Positions 1 through 5,394 of a stretch of 5,825 nucleotides of DNA are shown here, one piece after another. How positions within the stretch are numbered: position 1 is the first letter of the stretch; each line of letters starts with the position of its first letter. Made by a program: the position numbers and the translations under genes. The DNA is taken from assembly GCA_013044065.1 (NCBI GenBank), contig JABEVA010000109.1, positions 1 to 5,825 on the forward strand. Reading direction: 5' to 3'. The notes under the pieces were generated by a model that searched no databases, was not told where the DNA came from, and was given only the letters and a program-made list of their open reading frames with translations. This DNA is from Phycisphaerae bacterium (GTDB taxonomy: Bacteria > Planctomycetota > Phycisphaerae > WQYP01).

Positions 1-97
1 CTCTTGCACCAAGGGATTCGGATGTCGGAAACGGTCCCGCCTAATCTCCTCCACCGTCTCGGGAGAAAAATAAAAATGTCGCGTCCGTGCGCTCCAT
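1..97 (-). CDS. Partial N-terminus of a helix-turn-helix (IS630-like) transposase, probably frame-disrupted
   Basis: On the minus strand, the frame running from about 99 down to 1 is open and reads RHFYFSPETVEEIRRDRF followed by RHPNPLVQE, leaving the window at position 1. This resembles, from memory, the start of helix-turn-helix/IS630-type transposases, which have an 'SPET..EIRRDRF.HP.P.VQ' opening before the HTH. That frame has no ATG; it has only a GTG at 54-52, inside the conserved part, and a TAA at 102-100. The nearest ATG (97-95) lies in another frame, reads MERTDATFLFF and stops at 43-41. Removing one T from the T5 run at 76-72 would join the two into MERTDATFYFSPETVEEIRR. It may therefore be a frameshifted pseudogene, a slippage site or a sequencing error. 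The family assignment is tentative because only about 30 residues are visible. Confidence 0.45.
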
Positions 98-115
98 CGT
101 TAAACACCGCAGCCC

Positions 116-135
116 AACCCGCTTCCCTACGGGTT
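116..135 (-). other. Small hairpin in the putative leader of the edge transposase
   Basis: AACCCG (116-121) and CGGGTT (130-135) form a perfect 6-bp stem with an 8-nt loop. On the minus strand it lies 18 nt upstream of the candidate ATG at 97-95 and downstream of a candidate -10 box. A hairpin before a transposase start is a known way insertion sequences limit read-through translation; that role here is only an inference. Confidence 0.3.
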
Positions 136-147
136 ACTTCACTATCC

Positions 148-156
148 ATTATCACA
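148..156 (-). promoter_or_regulatory. Candidate extended -10 promoter for the edge transposase
   Basis: The minus strand reads TGTGATAAT here (TGn plus GATAAT), an extended -10 element. No good -35 box is present: the hexamer 17 nt upstream is TGGAAC. A start near position 141 would give a leader of roughly 40 nt before the ATG at 97-95. This is weak evidence on its own. Confidence 0.22.
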
Positions 157-280
157 GAACACCCCTGCGAGTTCCAGCCCCCCATTTTGTATCAGCCCTC
201 AACAAAGAGCGTATAGCGAGCTGGACCGGCTGCTGGCCGAGGGAACCGTGGAGGAGAAAAGGAACTGGTCTGGCGATGCG

Positions 281-329
281 TCAAAACGAGAAAGGCTGAT
301 CCCAACACCAAAAGCGTTGAAATCAGCCT
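281..329 (-). terminator. Rho-independent terminator of the initiator tRNA
   Basis: Read on the minus strand, the arm 329-316 pairs with 306-293 to give a 14-bp stem: AGGCTGAT/ATCAGCCT, two U-G wobble pairs, then CAAC/GTTG, closing a 9-nt loop. The tail at 292-281 reads TTCTCGTTTTGA. The two wobble positions would be C-A mismatches if the plus strand were transcribed, so the hairpin is built for the minus strand. It begins 26 nt beyond the tRNA 3' end. The tail is only moderately U-rich. Confidence 0.72.
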
Positions 330-355
330 CTATCCGGCTCTGTTTAGCCAAATAA

Positions 356-429
<74 letters not shown>

Positions 430-441
430 ATCATGTTTCGT

Positions 442-471
442 ATTATCCCACATCGGAGGGGGATATGTCAA
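442..471 (-). promoter_or_regulatory. Sigma-70 type promoter of the initiator tRNA
   Basis: On the minus strand a perfect -35 TTGACA (471-466) is followed, 18 bp later, by a -10 GATAAT (447-442), five of six matches to consensus. The -10 ends 12 bp before the mature tRNA 5' end at 429, so transcription should start around 435 and leave a leader of about six nucleotides for RNase P to remove. Near-consensus strength fits a stable RNA gene. Confidence 0.85.
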
Positions 472-563
472 TCATGAGCCAGCGGCCCCGAGCCGGAGGT
501 GTGCCCGTTGGGGTACGGCGGCGGGAGCAGATGGTAGTTTCGGATTTTGTTGGCCCGGCGGAA

Positions 564-683
564 GTCCCGAGTCAGGGCCTGTTGATTTAGTGTCATTTTC
601 AGCACTTCCACCCTCGTTTTTTGGGCGCCAAGGCCGATTGGAGGCGAGAAATTCGATTAAATCGACAGGCCCTTCATCGGGAC
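564..683. repeat. 120-bp foldback with 26-bp imperfect inverted repeats
   Basis: Arms 564-589 and 658-683 are inverted copies of each other with 22 of 26 positions matching. As plus-strand RNA, 574-589 pairs with 658-673 as 16 continuous base pairs, including one U-G wobble (583-664); a 3x3 internal loop follows, then 564-570 (GTCCCGA) pairs with 677-683 (TCGGGAC). The 68-nt interior carries a smaller CCAA/TTGG hairpin. No clear target duplication flanks it. It may be an old miniature element, a dispersed palindromic repeat or a structured RNA. The sequence alone does not decide between these. Confidence 0.65.
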
Positions 684-698
684 GCCACGGTCTGCCGA

Positions 699-716
699 CG
701 AATGTCGGGACATTCG
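699..716. repeat. 18-bp palindrome (8-bp half sites)
   Basis: CGAATGTC-GG-GACATTCG is a perfect dyad with a 2-bp centre, starting 16 bp after the foldback. The local motif TCGGGAC occurs three times (677-683, 705-711, 714-720) and once inverted (564-570). The geometry would suit a dimeric repressor site, but it lies about 185 bp from aroF with no clear promoter overlap, so a repeat-family origin is equally likely. Confidence 0.45.
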
Positions 717-899
717 GGACCGGGCTGGGCGATGGTGCCATCCCGATTGGTGGGGCGATGAAAGGTGGCGGATGCTTTCATCCGGCCACCCGCACCCTAA
801 AATCCTAACGTTGTGGCCATGGTTGCTGGAATTTTTTGGGGTTTCCGGGATAATTAAGGGGCTATGGTGATTTTGACGTTGGATGCGGAATAAAATTGC

Positions 900-1991
900 A
901 TGATCGTGATCTTAAAACCTGCGGCGGACGAGGCCCTTATTAAAGACATTGTCGGTCAGATTGAGGCCATTGGGCTGCACGCCCACCTATCGCGCGGCGA
1001 ATACCGCACCATCATCGGCGTGGTGGGCGAAGAGGCTAAAATTGATAAGGAACATCTGCTTTCTCTTAACGGCGTGGAGCAGGTTTTGCCCATTATGAAG
1101 CCGTACAAGCTGGCCAGCCGCGAGTTTCATTCGGTTGATTCGGTTTTCGAGATTCCCTGCCCCGATGGGCGAACGCTGCAAATAGGCGGAGGCAGTTGCC
1201 TGGCAATTGCCGGTCCGTGCGCGTGCGAAAATGAAAAAATGGTGCATGAGATTGCGCGGGACATCAGCGGCTCCGGAGCCACGGTACTCCGCGGCGGCGC
1301 ATACAAACCGCGTACCAGCCCGTACAGCTTTCAGGGGCATGGTGAAGAGGCCCTTAAATGGCTGCGCGACGCGGGGCGTGAAAATAATATGCCGGTGATC
1401 ACCGAAGTTATGGACACACGGCATGTGGCGGTTATTGAAAAGTATACGGATATTTTTCAGATCGGGGCGAGAAATATGCAGAATTTCAACCTGCTTTTTG
1501 AAGTTGGAAAGACCCGTAAGCCGGTGGTGCTGAAACGGGGCATGGCGGCATCGATTCAGGAATGGCTGATGAGCGCGGAATATGTACTAAGCCAGGGCAA
1601 TCGGCAGGTGATTCTGTGCGAACGCGGCATCAAGACCTTTGAAACCGCATTACGCTACACTTTGGATATCTCGGCGGTGCCGGTGGTGAAGGCGGCAAGC
1701 CATCTGCCGGTAATTGTGGATCCCAGCCATGCCAGCGGCATTCGGGAATTTGTGCCGGCGCTGGCCCGAGCGGCGATGGCTGCGGGAGCCGACGGCGTCA
1801 TGGTGGAAGTGCATGATTGCCCGAGTAAGGCGTTGTGCGATGGGCCGCAGGCGCTGCTGCCAGACGCCTTTGGCCAGATGATGGGGGAATTGTCGCAGTT
1901 GGCTGGAATCTTGGGCCATGGTTTTGCCGTGCCAAAGGCCGCAGCCGACAAAAAGGGGAAGTCCGAAATTGCCGGGAGCCGGCCAGCATGA
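900..1991 (+). CDS. aroF: 3-deoxy-7-phosphoheptulonate synthase (DAHP synthase, type I-beta with N-terminal ferredoxin-like domain)
   Basis: The enzyme condenses phosphoenolpyruvate and erythrose 4-phosphate to DAHP, the first committed step of the cytoplasmic shikimate pathway. The 363-residue product has a regulatory ferredoxin-like domain (about 1-68, opening MIVILKP) and a TIM-barrel catalytic domain. Visible signatures are GPC (105-107), RGGAYKPRTSPYSFQG (131-146) with catalytic Lys136, QIGARNMQNF (187-196), KRG (212-214), VDPSH (273-277) and DGPQ (314-317). Metal ligands Cys107, His277, Glu303 and Asp314 lie at a constant +5 offset from the Thermotoga maritima enzyme as I recall its numbering, so the protein looks fully active. 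In that enzyme the N-terminal domain mediates tyrosine feedback inhibition. The last 20 or so residues form a Lys/Ala-rich tail beyond the usual end. The start matches the family, although no good Shine-Dalgarno sequence precedes it. It is followed after 118 bp by tpiA. Confidence 0.96.
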   Translation: MIVILKPAADEALIKDIVGQIEAIGLHAHLSRGEYRTIIGVVGEEAKIDKEHLLSLNGVEQVLPIMKPYKLASREFHSVDSVFEIPCPDGRTLQIGGGSCLAIAGPCACENEKMVHEIARDISGSGATVLRGGAYKPRTSPYSFQGHGEEALKWLRDAGRENNMPVITEVMDTRHVAVIEKYTDIFQIGARNMQNFNLLFEVGKTRKPVVLKRGMAASIQEWLMSAEYVLSQGNRQVILCERGIKTFETALRYTLDISAVPVVKAASHLPVIVDPSHASGIREFVPALARAAMAAGADGVMVEVHDCPSKALCDGPQALLPDAFGQMMGELSQLAGILGHGFAVPKAAADKKGKSEIAGSRPA

Positions 1992-2011
1992 GGGCGAATG
2001 ATGGTGGCACA

Positions 2012-2072
2012 TGGAACCACTTTGGAACCACTTGGAGCGACATGGAGCGGCTGGGAGCGGCTGGGAGCGGGC
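2012..2072 (+). repeat. Six degenerate 10-bp tandem repeats in the aroF-tpiA spacer
   Basis: Units start at 2012 (11 bp), 2023, 2033, 2043, 2053 and 2063: TGGAACCACTT, TGGAACCACT, TGGAGCGACA, TGGAGCGGCT, GGGAGCGGCT, GGGAGCGGGC. They grade from a TGGAACCACT form to a GGGAGCGGCT form, as expected from slippage followed by drift. They lie downstream of the aroF stop and end about 25 bp before the tpiA ribosome binding site. The spacer carries no other recognisable signal. Confidence 0.75.
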
Positions 2073-2109
2073 ACGAAGAACAAGGTTGCAAAGTAAAAGG
2101 TGAAATTTT

Positions 2110-2889
2110 ATGCGAAAATTATTTATTGCCGGCAACTGGAAAATGAACCTTACCCTGGCTAAGAGTGTGGACCTGGCCGCGGGCCTAAAGAAGAATTTTC
2201 CGGCGGCCACTTCCGCACAGGTGGCTCTGATCCCGGCTTTTGTGCATTTAACGGCCGTGCGGCAGATCATCCAGAGTACGCCGATGGCCCTGGGAGCGCA
2301 GGATGTGTATTTTGAGAAACCCGGGGCGTTCACCGGGGAAATTGGCACGGAGATGCTCAAAGAAGTTGGGGTGAAATACGTTTTGGTGGGCCACAGCGAA
2401 CGCCGCCACATTCTGGGGGAAACTGAGCCGCTGGTGAATAAAAAATTGCGGGCCGCCATCCTTGCCGGACTCACCGCGATTTTGTGCGTGGGCGAAACAA
2501 TCGAGCAGCGGCAGGCGAACCGCACCGAGACCGTGGTCGGCGAGCAATTAGCTCGTGATCTGGCCCAGGTGCCAAGCGAAGCCATTGATGCCGGACATCT
2601 GGTGATTGCCTATGAACCTGTATGGGCCATCGGCACCGGCCTGACGGCCACACCAGCGCAGGCCCAGGAGGTTCATGCACTTATCCGCGGCGAGATGCGG
2701 CGGCTTTTCGGTTCGGACCGGGCAGAGCGGATTCAGATTCAATACGGCGGGTCGGCAAAAAAGGCCAATGCCGCCGAGCTTTTGGCCCAGCCGGATATCG
2801 ACGGACTGCTCGTGGGCGGAGCGAGCTTGATTGTGGAAGAATTTATCGCCATGGTGCGGTCGGCCAATGAAGTAAAGAAAGCCGAGTGA
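2110..2889 (+). CDS. tpiA: Triosephosphate isomerase
   Basis: The enzyme interconverts dihydroxyacetone phosphate and glyceraldehyde 3-phosphate in glycolysis and gluconeogenesis, in the cytoplasm as a dimer or higher oligomer. The 259-residue TIM barrel is of normal length. It has the substrate-binding Asn9 and Lys11 in GNWKMN (8-13), catalytic His95 in VGHSERR (93-99), catalytic base Glu169 in AYEPVW (167-172), the mobile loop at 172-180 (WAIGTGLTA), YGGS (212-215) and the phosphate-gripping LVGGASL (234-240). The loop hinge reads LTA where many enzymes have KTA, a tolerated position. A clear Shine-Dalgarno (AAGGTG, 2097-2102) sits 7 nt before the ATG. secG follows 44 bp after the stop, and tpiA-secG is a common bacterial pairing, so the two are probably co-transcribed. 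Confidence 0.97.
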   Translation: MRKLFIAGNWKMNLTLAKSVDLAAGLKKNFPAATSAQVALIPAFVHLTAVRQIIQSTPMALGAQDVYFEKPGAFTGEIGTEMLKEVGVKYVLVGHSERRHILGETEPLVNKKLRAAILAGLTAILCVGETIEQRQANRTETVVGEQLARDLAQVPSEAIDAGHLVIAYEPVWAIGTGLTATPAQAQEVHALIRGEMRRLFGSDRAERIQIQYGGSAKKANAAELLAQPDIDGLLVGGASLIVEEFIAMVRSANEVKKAE

Positions 2890-2933
2890 AACCGGGCGGC
2901 CGGAGCGCCCCGTAACACCGCACAACGAGAAAA

Positions 2934-3404
2934 ATGGAAGGCTTTTGGATTATGACAACATTTTTATCATTTGTTTTTGCCGTGATCAGCATTTTACTTA
3001 TTTTGATTGTGCTGATTCAACGGGGCCGCGGCGGAGGCCTGGTCGGAGCCTTTGGCGCGGGAGGCGGAGGGTCCGCATTTGGAACCAAGACCGGCGATGT
3101 TTTCACCAGCGTCACGGTGGTGTTTTTTGTTTTGTTCTTACTGTTGGCCATTGTACTGAACTGGCAGGTGCAGCCGCACATTATAGCGGCCACCACCACG
3201 GCACCGGCCAAAAAACAGCCTGCGGCGAACACCGCGGCAAAAACGTCCAAGGCCAAGGTCAGCCCGGCGGCGGCACCCCCGGCCACCCACCCCATCGGTA
3301 CAGGTTCACCAACGCCCAAGCCGGGGCAGCCACAGGTAACCACGCCTTCGGCCAAGCCTGCATCGGGGGCAACGAAGACCACGACGCCGACGAAGCAGCC
3401 CTGA
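2934..3404 (+). CDS. secG: Preprotein translocase subunit SecG with long C-terminal tail
   Basis: SecG is the small accessory subunit of the SecYEG inner-membrane channel and aids SecA-driven export. The N-terminal half is typical: transmembrane helix 1 (about 8-28), QRGRGGGL (29-36), the cytoplasmic glycine-rich stretch with GGGGSAFGTKTGDVFTSVT (43-61), and transmembrane helix 2 (about 60-76). The remaining 80 residues form a low-complexity Ala/Pro/Thr/Lys tail with no domain, so the 156-residue protein is about twice the length of the minimal family. The start is ambiguous. ATG 2934 has only a weak GAG 4 nt upstream, whereas ATG 2952 (Met7) is preceded by GGAAGG at a 10-nt spacing and gives MTTFLS, closer to typical SecG N-termini. 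It sits 21 bp before yicC. Confidence 0.93.
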   Translation: MEGFWIMTTFLSFVFAVISILLILIVLIQRGRGGGLVGAFGAGGGGSAFGTKTGDVFTSVTVVFFVLFLLLAIVLNWQVQPHIIAATTTAPAKKQPAANTAAKTSKAKVSPAAAPPATHPIGTGSPTPKPGQPQVTTPSAKPASGATKTTTPTKQP

Positions 3405-3425
3405 CCGCGGTTTTCTGGAGTCCCC

Positions 3426-4322
3426 ATGATTCTTAGCATGACCGGTTACGGATCGGCGAATATTGAACGGGGCGATTTTTTCTGCCATGTTGAAATTCGC
3501 AGCGTCAACAACCGCTTCTTGAAAGCGGTGGTGCGTGTTCCCGACGAAGTGGCCGACACCGAAGTGGAGATTGAAAAGCAGTTGCGAGCCAAGCTGGGAC
3601 GTGGTTCCATCGGCGTAACCGTGGTGCTACGCACACCCGGTACCCTTAGCGCTGCGCCGGTGAATCAGCAGGCGGCGGAATCCTATCTTCAGCACATGCT
3701 TTCGCTGCAGCGGTTGTTGCCTCCGGCCAGCCAGTCCATGGCGAGCATTGATCTGGCGCTGCTGTTGACGTTGCCGGGGGTGTGTGCGCCGGTGCCGCAA
3801 AACGAGGCTCAGACGCAACAAGCCAGAGATATGGTTCTGGAAACCTTTGATAAGGCATTGAATTTGTTGGTACAGATGCGGCAGCGCGAAGGGCAGGCTC
3901 TTTGGGAGGATCTTCAAGTGCATCTGCAACGCATTGAAACCGCGCTGGAAAATGTGCGTGCGCAGGCCCCACTGGTGGCCCGGCAATACCACGAGAAATT
4001 ACGGGTCCGAGTTATGCAGATGGTCGCGGAATCAAAGTTGTCGCTGCATGATAACGATCTGCTGCGCGAGGTGGTGCTTTTTACTGATCGCTGCGACATC
4101 AGCGAAGAATTAACGCGCATGGCCGGCCATCTTCGCCAATTTACTGATACGTGCCGCGATGAAACTCAAGCCGGCCGCAAGCTCGATTTTATCGCTCAGG
4201 AAATGCTGCGTGAAGCCAATACGATCGGCAGTAAAGCCGGCGATGGCGGCATTGTGCGTTCCATTGTCGATATTAAAGGCGCCATTGACCGCATCAAGGA
4301 ACAGATACAAAATGTGGAATGA
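3426..4322 (+). CDS. yicC: YicC/YloC family endoribonuclease
   Basis: YicC proteins are conserved bacterial endoribonucleases; the E. coli member is linked to turnover of the small RNA RyhB. The 298-residue length is normal. The N-terminal YicC domain opens with SMTGYG (4-9) and carries SVNNRFL (26-32). REGQAL (154-159) marks the middle helical part. The C-terminal DUF1732 part has DISEELTRMAGHLRQF (224-239), GRKLDFIAQEMLREANTIG (250-268) and a basic end (283-298) closing IQNVE as in relatives. GGAG at 3417-3420, five nt before the ATG, sets the start. In many genomes yicC directly precedes gmk; here a 408-bp gap intervenes, largely filled by an apparent insertion whose target duplication includes the yicC stop codon. 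Confidence 0.95.
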   Translation: MILSMTGYGSANIERGDFFCHVEIRSVNNRFLKAVVRVPDEVADTEVEIEKQLRAKLGRGSIGVTVVLRTPGTLSAAPVNQQAAESYLQHMLSLQRLLPPASQSMASIDLALLLTLPGVCAPVPQNEAQTQQARDMVLETFDKALNLLVQMRQREGQALWEDLQVHLQRIETALENVRAQAPLVARQYHEKLRVRVMQMVAESKLSLHDNDLLREVVLFTDRCDISEELTRMAGHLRQFTDTCRDETQAGRKLDFIAQEMLREANTIGSKAGDGGIVRSIVDIKGAIDRIKEQIQNVE

Positions 4323-4324
4323 CG

Positions 4325-4518
4325 GGGTGCGGCCATGAATTGTGGCGTTCAAATCGAAGGGCTGTCTACGGAGCGGCGGTGGTATTTTGGGGCAAAAGAC
4401 TGCTTGGATCCATCCCGACGGACATCGGGATGAGGACACCCGCGGCCCCAAGAATCCCGTTAGATTTGGGAATTTGGTACCACTTTTGGAGATTTTGCCA
4501 CAATTGATGGCCGCACCC
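4325..4518. mobile_element. MITE-like foldback element with 22-bp terminal inverted repeats and 8-bp target duplication
   Basis: The left end 4325-4346 (GGGTGCGGCCAT...TTGTGGC) and right end 4497-4518 are inverted copies matching at 21 of 22 positions; the one mismatch is 4337 against 4506. Directly outside them lie GAATGACG (4317-4324) and GAATGAGG (4519-4526), direct repeats identical at 7 of 8 positions, as expected for target-site duplication. The left copy contains the last codons of yicC (GAA TGA), so the stop codon was preserved. Inside, AAATC/GATTT (4351-4355, 4491-4495), TTGGGGC/GCCCCAA (4387-4393, 4445-4451) and an apical hairpin (4411-4432) make most of the element one long interrupted stem. 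There is no transposase, so it would be non-autonomous; the source transposase is not visible in the window. Confidence 0.72.
4411..4432. repeat. Apical 8-bp hairpin inside the MITE-like element
   Basis: CATCCCGA (4411-4418) and TCGGGATG (4425-4432) are perfect inverted repeats around a 6-nt loop, roughly at the centre of the 194-bp foldback. Transcribed from either strand it would form a very stable stem. No T-run follows on either strand, so it is not a standard rho-independent terminator. Confidence 0.65.
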
Positions 4519-4658
4519 GAATGAGGCACCTGCGGGGCTTTGTTCCGGCCACAGTCGGGGGTTGACGGGAGGGCAAGCGGCCGTGGACGCACAGCGAGGA
4601 GGATTGTCCGGGAGTGGCTTGGCCAGCGACGCGGTGGGGGGGACGAAACGATAGTGGG

Positions 4659-4688
4659 TTGGCGGCAAAGAGTGCGACGGCGTAAAAT
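4659..4688 (+). promoter_or_regulatory. Candidate sigma-70 promoter for gmk-rpoZ-coaBC
   Basis: TTGGCG (4659-4664) and TAAAAT (4683-4688) are separated by 18 bp and match consensus at four and five of six positions. Transcription would begin near 4695, giving a leader of about 36 nt to the gmk ATG. If yicC and gmk were once one operon, this promoter, or read-through across the inserted element, would be needed for gmk expression. In GC-rich intergenic DNA such a pair can arise by chance. Confidence 0.4.
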
Positions 4689-4730
4689 TCCAGGGGGCTG
4701 CGGCTAATAACGGAATTCAGAGCTTCGTTC

Positions 4731-5339
4731 ATGACAGAATCATCCCAACTATCGCCCGACGAAAAAGGCGTATTGCTTTTTATTTCCGGCCCGTCCGGTG
4801 TGGGGAAATCCACAATTTGCCGGGCGTTGGCGGCACAGTTGCCGGCGGAATTTGCGCTTTCGGCCACCACGCGTCTGGGCAAACCGCAGGATCAATGGGG
4901 CAAGCGATATATTTTCATCAATGCGAATGAATTTGCGCAGCGGATTGAAAAAGGTGAATTCTTAGAGTATGCTCAAGTGTTCGGCCATTGGTATGGCACT
5001 CTCAAAGCCCCGGTGATTGAGAGCCTGAATGCCGGAAAAAAGGTGCTGCTGGAAATAGATGTTCAGGGCGGTGCGCAGATTAAATTGATGTTTCCCAGGG
5101 CGGTGGGGGTGTTGATTTTGCCGCCGAGTGAAGAATCGCTGGTGCAAAGGCTTACCAACCGCGGGCGCGACGATCCCGCGACCATCACCAACCGTCTGGC
5201 CCAAGCCAAGATGGAAATCGCGGCGGCCAGAAAATCCGGGGCGTATTCCCTGGAGGTGGTTAATCAGGTGGTGGAGAACACCATCGAAAGGATCAAGGAG
5301 TTTGTAGAGAGCATGAAATTGAAAGCCGCGGGAAGGTAA
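4731..5339 (+). CDS. gmk: Guanylate kinase
   Basis: The enzyme phosphorylates GMP to GDP with ATP in purine nucleotide synthesis. The 202-residue length is normal. It has the Walker A P-loop GPSGVGKS (20-27), SATTR (44-48) in the GMP-binding domain, Tyr60, Glu79 (EFLEY), YGT (88-90), LEIDVQGG (107-114) with Asp110, and LPPSEE (130-135). Aligned without gaps to yeast guanylate kinase as I recall it, the GMP-binding residues are kept, except that the usual TTRxPRxGE reads TTRLGKPQD: the second arginine is Lys51 and Gly-Glu is Gln53-Asp54. The start is the only ATG, GTG or TTG after an in-frame stop (TAA 4683-4685), although no strong Shine-Dalgarno precedes it. rpoZ follows 55 bp downstream. 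Confidence 0.96.
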   Translation: MTESSQLSPDEKGVLLFISGPSGVGKSTICRALAAQLPAEFALSATTRLGKPQDQWGKRYIFINANEFAQRIEKGEFLEYAQVFGHWYGTLKAPVIESLNAGKKVLLEIDVQGGAQIKLMFPRAVGVLILPPSEESLVQRLTNRGRDDPATITNRLAQAKMEIAAARKSGAYSLEVVNQVVENTIERIKEFVESMKLKAAGR

Positions 5340-5394
5340 AAACGGGGCCGCAGTCGAGCGAGGATGTTCATCAGAAAAAAAGGAGTTGTAAGTC

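Larger units (their letters stand above)
430..899. other. Intergenic region between the tRNA and aroF
   Basis: This 470-bp stretch separates two divergent units. It holds the tRNA promoter (442-471), a foldback (564-683) and an 18-bp palindrome (699-716). The short open frames across it on both strands are Pro/Gly/Ser-rich, start without ribosome binding sites and largely follow the inverted repeat, so no protein gene is called. Close to aroF, a GATAAT at 849-854 could be a -10 box, but the best -35 match (TTGCTG, 823-828) sits 20 bp away, which is too far to be convincing. From 717 to 848 nothing else was recognised. Confidence 0.6.
4323..4730. other. 408-bp gap between yicC and gmk
   Basis: The left half is the MITE-like foldback (4325-4518) with its flanking direct repeats. 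The right half (4527-4730) is GC-rich, with frequent stops in the reading frames examined. An AGGAGG at 4598-4603 precedes only a 23-codon GTG frame (4614-4685) with no recognisable content. A promoter-like pair lies at 4659-4688, and AATTCC/GGAATT (4686-4691, 4712-4717) forms a small hairpin just before gmk. No protein gene is supported. Confidence 0.6.

Noticed and set aside
200..340. Plus-strand frame reading ELDRLLAEGTVEEKRN, possibly the tail of a gene
   Set aside because: It has no recognisable start or upstream conserved sequence and runs through the tRNA terminator hairpin; it is probably chance.
472..741. 89-codon minus-strand frame, Pro/Gly-rich, containing two RPWRP segments
   Set aside because: Its internal similarity comes from the inverted repeat and local duplication in the DNA. 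It has no ribosome binding site, abuts the tRNA promoter and resembles no family I know.
590..808. 72-codon plus-strand GTG frame
   Set aside because: It crosses the foldback and the palindrome, has a Gly/Pro/Ser-rich random-looking composition and no Shine-Dalgarno sequence.
823..854. Possible aroF promoter TTGCTG / GATAAT
   Set aside because: The spacing of 20 bp is too long and the -35 match is poor. The GATAAT is noted within the intergenic entry, but no promoter is called.
2012..2072. The tandem repeats as a CRISPR array
   Set aside because: The 10-bp units are directly adjacent with no spacers and are too short and degenerate for CRISPR repeats.
1650..2585. 311-codon minus-strand frame
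   Set aside because: It lies antisense to aroF and tpiA, both of which have complete catalytic motifs; the long frame is a by-product of GC-rich codon use.
4110..4592. 160-codon minus-strand frame across the end of yicC and the following element
   Set aside because: Half is antisense to the conserved YicC C-terminus and half is the foldback; no protein-like pattern is present.
4614..4685. 23-codon GTG frame behind an AGGAGG
   Set aside because: It is very short, has a spacer of 11 nt to a GTG, and its sequence shows no membrane, toxin or leader-peptide character.
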